Origin: Tenacibaculum dicentrarchi
GTDB lineage: Bacteria > Bacteroidota > Bacteroidia > Flavobacteriales > Flavobacteriaceae
DNA length: 64,000 bases
Direction of reading: 5' to 3'
Assembly: GCF_964036635.1 (NCBI RefSeq)
Contig: NZ_OZ038524.1
Location: 2,113,001 to 2,177,000, forward strand
The position numbers and the translations under genes were made by a program. Positions within the stretch are counted from its first letter, which is position 1. Every line of letters begins with the position of its first letter. Positions 39,707 to 49,110 of the stretch are shown piece by piece. The notes beneath the pieces are model-generated. The model was not told the DNA's origin. It did not search any database and worked only from the letters and a program-made list of their open reading frames with translations.

Positions 39707-40465
39707 TTATATTGCTTTTATAATCGTTACAAAATCAGCTGCTTTTAAAGCCGCTCCTCCAATTAATCCTCCGTCTACATCTGTTTTTGAAAAAATTTCT
39801 GCGGCATTTTCAGGCTTTACACTTCCTCCGTATAAAATTGAAATATCGTTTGCAATTGCATCACCATATTGTTTTGCAATAGTTGCTCTTACAAAAGCGT
39901 GCATTTCTTGTGCTTGTTCTGCCGATGCTGTTTCACCAGTTCCAATTGCCCAAACAGGCTCGTAGGCTAAAATAATATTAGAAAAATCAGCTTTATTCAA
40001 ATGAAACAAGCTATTTTTCAATTGATTTTCTACTACTTTAAAATGATTTTCAGCTTTTCTATCTTCTAAAACCTCTCCGAAACAAAAAATAATTTCTAAA
40101 TTATTTTCAAGAGCTGCTGTTACTTTTTTAGCTAAAATAGCCGCTGTTTCACCAAAATATTCTCTTCGTTCAGAATGTCCTAAAACAACTAAATTCAATC
40201 CTAAAGAAGTTAACATATCGGCAGATATTTCTCCCGTAAAAGCACCGCTTTTAGCAAAATACATATTTTGAGCTGCTACTTCAATTTTAGTTTTCTTTGC
40301 TTTTTTAACTGCCGTGTTTAAATTCACAAAACTAGGCGCTATAATTACTCTAGTATCATCTGATACTCCTTCTTTTATTCCCTTATTTATTTGCTTGATT
40401 AACTTTTTAGTTTCATCAAGGTTTACATTCATTTTCCAGTTACCTGCAATGATATTTTTTCTCAA
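39707..40465 (-). CDS. tpiA: Triosephosphate isomerase
   Basis: 252 residues. Catalytic residues are Lys in GNWKMN (residues 7-12), His in VVLGHSERR and Glu in LAYEPVWAIGTG; YGGSVKPENA is the phosphate loop. It interconverts dihydroxyacetone phosphate and glyceraldehyde 3-phosphate in glycolysis. It lies 35 bp after the third TlpA-like gene in the same operon. Confidence 0.96.
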   Translation of the reverse strand: MRKNIIAGNWKMNVNLDETKKLIKQINKGIKEGVSDDTRVIIAPSFVNLNTAVKKAKKTKIEVAAQNMYFAKSGAFTGEISADMLTSLGLNLVVLGHSERREYFGETAAILAKKVTAALENNLEIIFCFGEVLEDRKAENHFKVVENQLKNSLFHLNKADFSNIILAYEPVWAIGTGETASAEQAQEMHAFVRATIAKQYGDAIANDISILYGGSVKPENAAEIFSKTDVDGGLIGGAALKAADFVTIIKAI

Positions 40466-40500
40466 AATTACACTCTTTTATGTTCTTAATTTCTATTTTA

Positions 40501-40992
40501 CTACTCTTGTAATGCAGTTGCCAACCTTGGGTCAAATGGCTCTGTTACATTTCCTAATGAAATAATACCTCGCTCATTAACAACCATATAACTTGGCACA
40601 TCTTTAATCCCTAACCCTTTTGCATATCCGCCTTTAAGTGCCGCAGGTAGAAAATAATGATCTCCTTTAATATTAAAAAAACGTGTTATTCCTTTTTTCC
40701 ACTGTGCTACTGTTTTATCTATTGATAAAAAAACAAAAACAACCTCAGGGTTTTTAGCTTTTAATTCCTTTATTTTTGGTGTTCCTGACACGCACTCGGC
40801 ACACCAAGAAGCACATACTTCAAACATTACTTTTTTTCCTTTATATTTTGCCAGAATTTCTTTAAAAGTAATTGCTTTATCGTTGGTTGTTAAAAATTTT
40901 TCTTGTAAAATACCCTCTGAAAAAGCCGCAGGTTTTTCGGTATTACAAGATGCAAATAAAACAATAACAAATAGGTAAATAAGTTTTTTCAT
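40501..40992 (-). CDS. TlpA-like thioredoxin-fold lipoprotein (WCAEC)
   Basis: 163 residues. Signal peptide and lipobox LFASC (Cys16), then a thioredoxin fold with the active site ASWCAECV. Related to its two upstream neighbours in the phrases FKEILAKYKGKKV and VFVFLSIDKTVAQWKKG. Probably anchored in a membrane facing the periplasm and reducing or oxidising cell-envelope disulfides. Confidence 0.75.
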   Translation of the reverse strand: MKKLIYLFVIVLFASCNTEKPAAFSEGILQEKFLTTNDKAITFKEILAKYKGKKVMFEVCASWCAECVSGTPKIKELKAKNPEVVFVFLSIDKTVAQWKKGITRFFNIKGDHYFLPAALKGGYAKGLGIKDVPSYMVVNERGIISLGNVTEPFDPRLATALQE

Positions 40993-41021
40993 GAGTTTAT
41001 TTTTTTTGCACTAAAAATACG

Positions 41022-41531
41022 TTATTTTTTAACATTTTTAGCCATTAAAATTGCAGAAACTTTTGTTTGATTAAAAACAATAATTTTACCCTGTTCGTCA
41101 ATTAATAAATAACGAGGAATCCAACTTAACCCTAAAAATTTAGCAAAACTTCCTTCCCATCCTGATTGCATAAAATAATGCTGTCCTTTTATATTCAAGC
41201 GTTCAACACCTGAATGCCAATCTTCTAATTTTCTATCTAGAGATAAATATAAAAAGACCATTTCAGGGTTTTCTTCTTGTGCTTTTTTAACCGCAGGTAA
41301 ATTCTCTAAACAATCTGTACACCAAGAAGCCCAAACATCTATCAATATTTTCTTTCCTTTATTTTTATCTAAAATATCTTTAAATGGCACTTCTTCTTTA
41401 GTGTTTATAGCTACAAAAACATCAGCCAAAGCTTCTTTTGAAAATTCTGTCGGGCTTTGAGTCGAACAACTAAGTAAGGCTAAACTTACTGCAAAAATAA
41501 CGCCTATTTTTTTTATCATCTTTTTTATCAT
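41022..41531 (-). CDS. TlpA-like thioredoxin-fold lipoprotein (WCTDC)
   Basis: 169 residues with lipobox LALLSC and active site ASWCTDCL. MIKKMIKK offers two starts; the longer is given. It shares FKDILDKNKGKKI, YLSLDRKLEDWHSG and the cis-Pro region SWIPRYLLIDEQGKI with its neighbours. It lies 29 bp before the next paralogue in transcription order. Confidence 0.75.
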   Translation of the reverse strand: MIKKMIKKIGVIFAVSLALLSCSTQSPTEFSKEALADVFVAINTKEEVPFKDILDKNKGKKILIDVWASWCTDCLENLPAVKKAQEENPEMVFLYLSLDRKLEDWHSGVERLNIKGQHYFMQSGWEGSFAKFLGLSWIPRYLLIDEQGKIIVFNQTKVSAILMAKNVKK

Positions 41532-41545
41532 CTTTGTTTGTTTTT

Positions 41546-42040
41546 TTAATGTGTTTTATCTTTAACTTTTTTAGAAATACTCGAAGCTTTAAACAGTGTA
41601 ATTTTCCCTTTTTTATCAACAATTAAAAACCTCGGAATTGTTTTTAATTTTAAAAAATTCGCCAATGCTCCTTTCCCTTTTTTAGGAATATAATAATATG
41701 CGCCTTTTAACTTATTCTTTTTTTTAATATTTTCAAGCCCTCTTTTCCAATCAAAATAAGAATGATCTACCGATAAAAAAATATAATTTACCAATGGATT
41801 TTCGGCTTGAAACGCTATCACATCTTTAAAACTACGCTGACTAAAAGGGCAATAGGTTGCAAAAACTTGTATAAATTGGGCTTCTCCTTTATTTTTATCA
41901 AAAATTTCTTTTAGAGTAATCGAATCTCTGCTTGTAGTTACTAATTTTTCATTTAAAGCTTGCCCTGTAAAAACTTTAGGCTGAAAAATAGCACAACTTT
42001 GCAATACTAAAAATGCTATAAAACATAAAAAATAGTTCAT
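41546..42040 (-). CDS. TlpA-like lipoprotein with CPFS in place of CxxC
   Basis: 164 residues with lipobox VLQSC. The active-site segment reads ATYCPFSQ, so the second cysteine is Ser and disulfide chemistry must be one-cysteine (isomerase or mixed-disulfide type) or lost. The rest aligns with the two following genes (LKEIFDKNKGEAQF, IFLSVDHSYFDWKRG, KTIPRFLIVDKKGKI). Its start is 2 bp after the permease stop. Confidence 0.7.
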   Translation of the reverse strand: MNYFLCFIAFLVLQSCAIFQPKVFTGQALNEKLVTTSRDSITLKEIFDKNKGEAQFIQVFATYCPFSQRSFKDVIAFQAENPLVNYIFLSVDHSYFDWKRGLENIKKKNKLKGAYYYIPKKGKGALANFLKLKTIPRFLIVDKKGKITLFKASSISKKVKDKTH

Positions 42041-42041
42041 A

Positions 42042-43118
42042 TTAATTTAATTTAATTCGCGGATCTAACCAACTGTAAATAATATCTACCAATATATTAA
42101 TACCTATAAATAAAGTTGCCACAACCAATACACTTCCCATAATTACAGGTAAATCAAGCGTATTTAAGGAGTTTACAATTTCTTTTCCTAAGCCATTCCA
42201 ATTAAAAATATACTCTACAAAAACCGCACCAGCTAACATCGAAGCAAACCATCCTGAAATTGCTGTTACCACCGGATTTAACGAATTTTTTAAAGCGTGT
42301 TTTTTAAGCATTTGATACTTGGTTAACCCTTTTGCATTTGCCGTTCGTATATAATCTTGATTTAAGGTTTCTAATAATGAGTTTCGCATTAATTGAATAA
42401 CTACCGCCAACGGACGAACTCCTAAAACAATGGCTGGCAATAGTAAATTTTTCCATTTTAAACGTATTTCTTCGCCAAAATCATCAACTTCATATAAACT
42501 TCCTGTCATTTCTAAGCCCGTAAGTTCATGTAATATAAAACCAAAAAACCACGCCACTAAAATTGCCGAAAAGAAAGACGGAACACTCATTCCTAAAGTA
42601 CTTAATATAGCAATTATTTTATCAAAAAAAGTATCTTTATATAAAGCTGATAAAATCCCTAAAAATATTCCTAAAAATAATGCAATGGTAATGGCAAAAA
42701 TAGCTAAAATAGCCGTATTTGGTAAGGTTTCAGTAATTACTTCGGATACATTTTTACCATTTTTTTGAAATGATTGCCTTAAATATGGGTATTTAAGCAC
42801 CAAATTTACAGAACTTATGCCAATTATTTTTTGAAACGTGTATTTTCCTTCGGATAAAAAAGTATAATCTTCCTCTTTATTACTGTGTAACGACATCGGC
42901 GAAACATCATTTAAATAATATAAATATTGCGTAAAAATAGGCTTATCGAAACCGTATTTTTTTCTGATATTCTCAAGCTGTTCGGTGTCTTCTCGTTGGT
43001 CTAACATCATTCTTGCTGGGTCGCCAGGCAATACGTTAAACAAAAAGAAAATTACCGTAACTACGCCAAAAAGTGTTAAAAATCCGTAGAAAAATTTATT
43101 GATTACATATTGAAACAT
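42042..43118 (-). CDS. Peptide-type ABC transporter permease (DppB-like)
   Basis: 358 residues from the ATG at 43118; the longer TTG start falls in the -7 box at 43125-43132 and is rejected. Six membrane helices and the EAA-type coupling segment (IRTANAKGLTKYQMLKKHALKNSLNPVV) place it with DppB/OppB. The extra external loop after helix 1 (DVSPMSLHSNKEEDYTF) is typical of Bacteroidota members. No DppC, ATPase or binding protein is adjacent. It heads the long operon. Confidence 0.85.
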   Translation of the reverse strand: MFQYVINKFFYGFLTLFGVVTVIFFLFNVLPGDPARMMLDQREDTEQLENIRKKYGFDKPIFTQYLYYLNDVSPMSLHSNKEEDYTFLSEGKYTFQKIIGISSVNLVLKYPYLRQSFQKNGKNVSEVITETLPNTAILAIFAITIALFLGIFLGILSALYKDTFFDKIIAILSTLGMSVPSFFSAILVAWFFGFILHELTGLEMTGSLYEVDDFGEEIRLKWKNLLLPAIVLGVRPLAVVIQLMRNSLLETLNQDYIRTANAKGLTKYQMLKKHALKNSLNPVVTAISGWFASMLAGAVFVEYIFNWNGLGKEIVNSLNTLDLPVIMGSVLVVATLFIGINILVDIIYSWLDPRIKLN

Positions 43119-43124
43119 ATCTAA

Positions 43125-43132
43125 CAAAGATA
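43125..43132 (-). promoter_or_regulatory. Putative -7 box of the DppB-like operon
   Basis: The minus strand reads TATCTTTG (TAnnTTTG), 6 bp before the ATG at 43118, so the message would be leaderless or nearly so. Confidence 0.55.
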
Positions 43133-43153
43133 ATGTAAAGTCTTAAAAAAGTG

Positions 43154-43161
43154 TACTTTTG
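43154..43161 (+). promoter_or_regulatory. Putative -7 box of pyrF
   Basis: TACTTTTG (TAnnTTTG), 20 bp before the pyrF ATG, 21 bp from the divergent -7 box of the permease operon. Confidence 0.55.
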
Positions 43162-43181
43162 CTTAACTTTTACAACAACAC

Positions 43182-44009
43182 ATGACTACACAAGAATTAG
43201 TTACGCAAATTAACAAAAAGAAATCGTTTTTATGCATCGGTTTAGATGTCGATTTAACTAAAATCCCTACCCATTTATTAAAGGAAGAAGACCCAATTTT
43301 TGCCTTCAATAAAGCAATTATCGACGCTACACATCATCTATGTGTTTCTTATAAGCCAAACACCGCTTTTTATGAAGCTTACGGTATAAAAGGTTGGAAA
43401 TCGCTTGAAAAAACTATCAAATACATCAACGAAAAACATCCTGAAATTTTTACCATTGCCGATGCCAAACGTGGCGATATTGGCAATACCTCAACCATGT
43501 ATGCCAAAGCTTTTTTTGAAGATTTAGCCTTCGATTCGGTAACGGTTGCACCTTATATGGGAAAAGATTCGGTAGAACCTTTTTTAGCTTTTGATGATAA
43601 ACATACCATTATGCTGGCGTTAACCTCTAACCAAGGAGCGTTTGATTTTCAAACAAAAATGGTAGTAGAAACAGACAAGAAAGAGCTTTACAAACAGGTT
43701 TTAGAAACGTCTAAAAATTGGAAAAATTCAGAAAACTTAATGTACGTTGTTGGGGCTACCAAAGCGGAATATTTTACAGAAATACGCAAAATTGTGCCTG
43801 ACAGTTTTTTATTAGTTCCAGGGGTTGGAGCGCAAGGTGGTAATTTACAAGATGTTTGCAAATACGGAATGAACAAAAACGTTGGATTATTAATTAATTC
43901 ATCTAGAGGAATTATTTATGCTTCGGATAAAGAAGATTTTGCACAAGCAGCAGCTAAAAATGCTGCAGTTTTACAAGAGCAGATGAAGGAGGTTTTAAAT
44001 ACTTTATAA
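43182..44009 (+). CDS. pyrF: Orotidine-5'-phosphate decarboxylase (type 2)
   Basis: 275 residues. The catalytic Lys/Asp motif [23 protein letters not shown] at the N-terminus and [11 protein letters not shown] (phosphate loop) identify the long, type 2 OMP decarboxylase. It completes UMP synthesis. Single gene, divergent to the permease operon, with its own terminator. Confidence 0.95.
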   Translation: MTTQELVTQINKKKSFLCIGLDVDLTKIPTHLLKEEDPIFAFNKAIIDATHHLCVSYKPNTAFYEAYGIKGWKSLEKTIKYINEKHPEIFTIADAKRGDIGNTSTMYAKAFFEDLAFDSVTVAPYMGKDSVEPFLAFDDKHTIMLALTSNQGAFDFQTKMVVETDKKELYKQVLETSKNWKNSENLMYVVGATKAEYFTEIRKIVPDSFLLVPGVGAQGGNLQDVCKYGMNKNVGLLINSSRGIIYASDKEDFAQAAAKNAAVLQEQMKEVLNTL

Positions 44010-44054
44010 AAATATATTTGATACAAATAGCTTACTATTTTGAATTAAAAACAA

Positions 44055-44084
44055 AAAAAGCACTCAATAAATTGAGTGCTTTTT
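44055..44084. terminator. Bidirectional terminator pyrF / susD
   Basis: GCACTCAA and TTGAGTGC enclose TAAA, flanked by A- and T-runs. Confidence 0.88.
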
Positions 44085-44104
44085 CGTTTTATACTATAAA
44101 CCTA

Positions 44105-45574
44105 TTAGTTTATAAAAGGATTGTTTTGAATTTCTGATTGTGGAATTTCAAAAGTTAATCTCTCATCGTTATAAGGAATTTCTTTTCCTACTAAACTTAA
44201 GTGATTATCACCTCTTTTAATAGTTGCCTTATTACGTTTCATTGCTAAGTAACTTTTCCCTTCACCCCAAAGCTCTACACGAGTCTGGAAATAAATTTCA
44301 TCTAAAAGAGCTTTTCCTGATAAAGCATCAATATAAGAAGCATCTGGCATTCTTTTACTAACGATAGCTTTTAATCTGTCTTTAGCTAAAGTTTCGTTTC
44401 CTGTTTTTGCTGCCATCTCTGCACTTAATAAATAGATTTCACTAATTCTCATGAAAACATAATCAGTAGTTACTACTTGCTGACCTCCAATTTTTTTATC
44501 TTGGTGATAAAATTTATTGTTAGGTATTAAGTGATTTGAAGTTCCTTTATTATCGTTAAACTGTGTTTTACGAATATCGGTAGCATCAATTGCATCATAT
44601 AAATCTTGGTCAATTGATTTTTTATCACCTGCCCATTGGTAGCTGTAACTATAAACATCCATTTGCCCCCACCAAGATACTAAACCGAAATCCATATCTG
44701 TAGTAAGATCGGCACCCCAGATCCATCCGTTAATGTTTACATCGTCAAAACCTCCAACAACTTCATCTTTAGACATTACATTAAAACCTCCAGTGTTTAC
44801 CACTTCGTTTAATAATGCTAACGATTTTGTATTTGATTCCGTAGTGTTCATTGCTCCGTAAACGTATGCTAATAAACCTTTAGCTACTTCGCTATTTACT
44901 TGATTTTTAGTTTCTCTTACAAAACCGTTTAATAAAGTAATTGACGATTCTAAATCGCTAATCATTTGCTCATACACTTCTTTAGTAGTACTTTGTGCTA
45001 CGTTTGGTGTTTCAGGATTTGTATAAATAGGTAAAACCTTCGTGCTAGGGTTGTACTCTTTCATATAGAATTGACTTAAATAAAAGTACGCATAAGCTCT
45101 TAATGCTTTTGCTTGCCCAAGCGCATATTTAGCATCTACAGTTACTGGCGAATCACCTAAACCGTTAATAATTAAATTGGCAGCTCTTACTATTCTGTAG
45201 TAATATCTCCAAGGTCTGTAATTTGTCAATCTTGTATAGTCAACCGTATCTTCTAAGGTTGTAAGACTTCTATAATATCCGTACGAACTTAATGATAAAG
45301 CCATATCTCCAGATAACATATCACTATAGATATCATATCCTTTTTGACCAAAATCACCATCGTTTGTAGTTCCACCTGTTTCAGGGTTAATCATTGTAGA
45401 ATAAGCTCCACTAAGTGTAGCGTCTAATACATCAGGATTAAGATTACCTGAAATTCCAAAATCTTCTACGTTAATAAATCCTGTAGGTGATTTTTCTAAG
45501 AAATCATTACCACATCCAACAGATATCGTTAAGATAGCTACTGCTGCAATAGATTTTAATATTGTTTTTTTCAT
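44105..45574 (-). CDS. SusD/RagB-family outer-membrane lipoprotein
   Basis: 489 residues with lipoprotein signal MKKTILKSIAAVAILTISVG-Cys21. SusD features are the N-terminal NDFLEKSPTGFINVEDF, TPR-like helices (AKALRAYAYFYLSQFYMKEYN, the classic QAxxLRAxxYFxL region) and the C-terminal WGEGKSYLAMKRN. It binds nutrient on the cell surface as lid of the SusC channel encoded upstream, 20 bp away. No glycosidase, peptidase or sulfatase is adjacent, so the substrate cannot be inferred. Confidence 0.93.
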   Translation of the reverse strand: MKKTILKSIAAVAILTISVGCGNDFLEKSPTGFINVEDFGISGNLNPDVLDATLSGAYSTMINPETGGTTNDGDFGQKGYDIYSDMLSGDMALSLSSYGYYRSLTTLEDTVDYTRLTNYRPWRYYYRIVRAANLIINGLGDSPVTVDAKYALGQAKALRAYAYFYLSQFYMKEYNPSTKVLPIYTNPETPNVAQSTTKEVYEQMISDLESSITLLNGFVRETKNQVNSEVAKGLLAYVYGAMNTTESNTKSLALLNEVVNTGGFNVMSKDEVVGGFDDVNINGWIWGADLTTDMDFGLVSWWGQMDVYSYSYQWAGDKKSIDQDLYDAIDATDIRKTQFNDNKGTSNHLIPNNKFYHQDKKIGGQQVVTTDYVFMRISEIYLLSAEMAAKTGNETLAKDRLKAIVSKRMPDASYIDALSGKALLDEIYFQTRVELWGEGKSYLAMKRNKATIKRGDNHLSLVGKEIPYNDERLTFEIPQSEIQNNPFIN

Positions 45575-45594
45575 CTTTTTTAAATTTTCAATGA

Positions 45595-48500
45595 TTAAAA
45601 TTTAATTCTTACTCCTAAAGCAAATGTTGTTAAAGGAGAATATCTGTATTGATCTGAAGAACCAGTTTCTGAAGTTGCTGGATTAAATCCATCTCTTTTA
45701 CTTAATAAAAATAAGTTATCTCCAGAAGCATATAAGTTTACGCTACCTAAACCTGCTTTTTTAATGTATTGTACAGGAATTGTATATCCTACTCTTATAT
45801 TATTTAACGCTAAGTAATCTGTAGATGTTAAAAATCTGGTAGAAGAACTTGTAACAGCAGTAACTTCGTTACTATATAATCTAGGAACATTTGTAATGTC
45901 ACCTTTCTTTTGCCATCTGTCTCTCATATCAGTAGACCAGTTGTTACCTCCAACTTGACCGTTCGACATTAAGTTTGCATACGCACCATCATAAGCATAA
46001 CCTCCTAAGCTATATGCAAATTGAGAACTAATATCAAAATCATGAATTTTAGCAGATAATCTGAAAGCTCCTCTTACTGTCGGAATTGCCGATTTATCTA
46101 CATATTTCTGTGTAGCTTGTGAATATACTTTAGTAGTTCCTTGTGATATTTTAGCATCTGGGTTGTCTGTTAAAAACTTATTATAGTTTTTAATTTCTTC
46201 TCCCTTATCAAAAGCATCATTTTTGTTTGCATCTACATAGTTTACATTCCACATTGCAGCACCGTCGTTAGCATCAACACCAGCCCATTCTCTCATGTAG
46301 TAATCAAATAATGAATGCCCTTTTGAACGTCCGTAGTTACCACTTTGATCTAATAACTTAGCCTTTCCTGTTGACGGGTCAATAGGCATTTGCGTTAATT
46401 CATTCTTTAAAAACTCTCCGTTTAAAGAAACATCGAACGTATAGTTTTTCTTATTAATAATATGCGTAGTAATATCAAATTCAAAACCAGCATTTTTTAA
46501 TTTACCATCATTTACCTTTTCTAAAGCATCTCCTAAAGAAGGCCCTAAACGTCTGTCAAAAATTAAATCTTCTGTATTTTTAACGTAGTAGTCAAAAGAA
46601 GCATCAACTAAGTTATCAAACAAAGTAAACTCAACACCTGTTTGAAACATTTTAGAAGTTTCCCAAGTTAATTCAGCATTTTGTCTTGCACGTACAGGAA
46701 GTGAAATTTGTCCTCCTAAGTTTTCAATATCGTATCCGTTTTGCCCAGCATAAATATCACTTAATTCTGAACCGATAGATTGATCACCTAAAATACCATA
46801 ACTTACTTTTACTTTAAGATTGTTTACAAACTCAACATCGTTCATAAAGTTTTCTTTGGTTACAATCCATGAACCACCGATAGAACCGAAAGTACCCCAT
46901 TTATTGTTTTTAAATCTTGATGTACCATCTCTTCTTACAGAGGTAGTAAAAAAGTATTTACCATCATAATTATAGTTTGCCTGCCCGAAGAAACTTTCAA
47001 TAGCTATTTCTTCTCTATATCCTGTTGATTTACCAGCAGTTTCTACATAGTTTGTAGGATCATCTAAACCATTATTAAGGTTTACAACTCTTTTTACATC
47101 AGTATAACCTCTTTGTCTTTTCCATTGATTAGACTCATGCGCTGCGATAAAATCAACTTTATGATCACCAAAAGAAGTATTATACTTAAACATGTTTAAG
47201 AAGTTTTGCGTAACCGCATACCTGTTTTGTTTAAATAAACGACCTTTAGTATCTGATCCAGCTGCCGATCCGTAGAAAGGATTTTGAATATCATTATCAA
47301 TAAAACTATAATATTGAGCTCCATATCTAGACTCAAAACTTAAGTTTTCTGCTAATTGAAAGTTAAAAGAAAAATTAGCATTTAACGAATGTCTTTCTGA
47401 TTGTTTTAAGTTATATTTAGCATTTGCAATTGAATTTGTTAAAGCTCCAAAACCACGTCCTGCATCTCCAAAATCGTAAATATGACCTCCATAAATAGGA
47501 TCATCAATTTTTTTACCATTGGTATCTCTAGTAAATAATGGGTAAATTGAAGGAATATTATCAACAAACCAAAAAACACTTCCTGAATCTTCAGACTGTC
47601 CGTTTGAAGTCGTTTTTCCAAAAGTATATCCTAAATTAACACTTGCTTTTAACCAATCAGTTGGGTTATGTGTTAAATTTAAACGAGAAGTATATCTTTT
47701 ATAATCTGAATTAAGTACATATCCTTTATCTTCTAAATAACCAAAAGAAGAAAAGTATTTTGTTTTATCATCACCACCACTCATTTTTAAGTTTGCCTCT
47801 GTTCTAATAGAAGTTTGGAAACCATAATCAGCCCAGTTTTCTGGCGTGTATTTTCTAGCAACACCTGCTCTAACTTTTCCTGTAGCAGGATCAATTAATT
47901 TAGAAATATCAGAAACATTCCATAAATTATAAGCACTGTTAATACCTTTCCCTGAAAAAAGATTCGCATTTGCATACGCAGTTGCATCAGCTTCACCATT
48001 AAAGTCTCCTTTATTTCTCATTGCTTCCCAAGAAAGACCAATGTATTCTTCTGGTGATTTAATAGTGCTATATCTAGCTAAATTGCTAAAATTAACACCA
48101 GTTTTAACATCAAATTCAATTGATGAAACCCCATTTTTACCTGATTTTGTTGTAATTAAAACAACTCCATTCGCCCCTCTAGAACCATAAATTGCAGTTG
48201 CCGTAGCATCTTTTAATATCGTTGTAGATGCTATATCAGATGGATTAATCGTATTAAGTGCTCCGTCAAAAGGAACACCATCAACTACAAATAAAGGATC
48301 TCTGTTTCCGTTTACAGAACCAAAACCTCTAATTCTAATTGTTGCCGATTTACCTGGCTGACCTGAAGTATTTATAACCTGTACCCCTGCAGCCTCACCT
48401 GCTAAAGCTTGTGAAATATTTGAAACACTTTTTGCCGCTAATACCTCAGCCTTTACAACTTTTGCAGTACCTGTAAATGCCGATTTAGTTGATGTTCCAT

Positions 48501-48828
48501 ACCCAACAACAACAACCTCTTCTAATACATTTGCATCTTCTTGCATTACTACGTTAATCGTAGTTTTTGCACCTACTAATTTAGTAACATTTTGCATACC
48601 TACAAAGCTAAACACTAAGCTTTGATTTGCTTCCGCTTTAACAGTATATGTACCATCAAAGTCAGTTTCAACACCTGATACCGTACCTTTTATTACAACA
48701 TTAACTCCTGGTAATGGACCAGCACTATCTGACACAGTACCTGTAATCATCTTTTGTTGTGCAGTTACATTTACTAGAAAACCTAGAAAAAATAAAATAC
48801 ACAATACGTTTTTGTAACGTGGATTCAT
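45595..48828 (-). CDS. SusC/RagA-family TonB-linked outer-membrane transporter
   Basis: 1077 residues from MNPRYKNVLCILFF (48828), giving a proper signal peptide ending VNVTAQ. Then come a carboxypeptidase-like regulatory domain (~25-105, ITGTVSDSAGPLPGVNVVIKG), the TonB box region LEEVVVVGYGTSTKSAFTG, the plug (SGQPGKSATIRIRGFGSVNGNRDPLFVVDGVPFDG) and a 22-strand barrel ending in Phe (FALGVRIKF). It imports ligand captured with SusD using TonB energy. The upstream start option lacks signal-peptide logic. Confidence 0.94.
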   Translation of the reverse strand: MNPRYKNVLCILFFLGFLVNVTAQQKMITGTVSDSAGPLPGVNVVIKGTVSGVETDFDGTYTVKAEANQSLVFSFVGMQNVTKLVGAKTTINVVMQEDANVLEEVVVVGYGTSTKSAFTGTAKVVKAEVLAAKSVSNISQALAGEAAGVQVINTSGQPGKSATIRIRGFGSVNGNRDPLFVVDGVPFDGALNTINPSDIASTTILKDATATAIYGSRGANGVVLITTKSGKNGVSSIEFDVKTGVNFSNLARYSTIKSPEEYIGLSWEAMRNKGDFNGEADATAYANANLFSGKGINSAYNLWNVSDISKLIDPATGKVRAGVARKYTPENWADYGFQTSIRTEANLKMSGGDDKTKYFSSFGYLEDKGYVLNSDYKRYTSRLNLTHNPTDWLKASVNLGYTFGKTTSNGQSEDSGSVFWFVDNIPSIYPLFTRDTNGKKIDDPIYGGHIYDFGDAGRGFGALTNSIANAKYNLKQSERHSLNANFSFNFQLAENLSFESRYGAQYYSFIDNDIQNPFYGSAAGSDTKGRLFKQNRYAVTQNFLNMFKYNTSFGDHKVDFIAAHESNQWKRQRGYTDVKRVVNLNNGLDDPTNYVETAGKSTGYREEIAIESFFGQANYNYDGKYFFTTSVRRDGTSRFKNNKWGTFGSIGGSWIVTKENFMNDVEFVNNLKVKVSYGILGDQSIGSELSDIYAGQNGYDIENLGGQISLPVRARQNAELTWETSKMFQTGVEFTLFDNLVDASFDYYVKNTEDLIFDRRLGPSLGDALEKVNDGKLKNAGFEFDITTHIINKKNYTFDVSLNGEFLKNELTQMPIDPSTGKAKLLDQSGNYGRSKGHSLFDYYMREWAGVDANDGAAMWNVNYVDANKNDAFDKGEEIKNYNKFLTDNPDAKISQGTTKVYSQATQKYVDKSAIPTVRGAFRLSAKIHDFDISSQFAYSLGGYAYDGAYANLMSNGQVGGNNWSTDMRDRWQKKGDITNVPRLYSNEVTAVTSSSTRFLTSTDYLALNNIRVGYTIPVQYIKKAGLGSVNLYASGDNLFLLSKRDGFNPATSETGSSDQYRYSPLTTFALGVRIKF

Positions 48829-49110
48829 AAAATATTTAATTTTAATTATTATTGGATGTAAATTTAAAGGCAATAGTTATTCGTTAACAAGCTTTTGACG
48901 CTAAAGACCTTTATTTTGATGTAAAAAACCTTTAAAAAGTGGCTAACACCCATTTTAAAACCAAAAAAAATGTTAATTTTTAACAATAAATTGGTACTTT
49001 AGTATCTAAAATAACCATTGATTGTTTAAATTTGTAAACTTATGTAGTATAACCTATACTATTATTAAATAGCTTTTACTACTAATTTTTATAAAATATT
49101 TCCTCAAAAT
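48829..49110. promoter_or_regulatory. Divergent regulatory region susC / LytTR gene
   Basis: 282 bp. TAAATTTG at 49027-49034 is a -7 box for the LytTR gene. I find no exact TAnnTTTG for susC. A region of direct TTTAAA and AAAACC words is present, but I can name no operator. Confidence 0.45.

Noticed and set aside
42430..42768. 112-codon plus-strand frame
   Set aside because: Antisense to the DppB-like permease, whose motifs are continuous across it.
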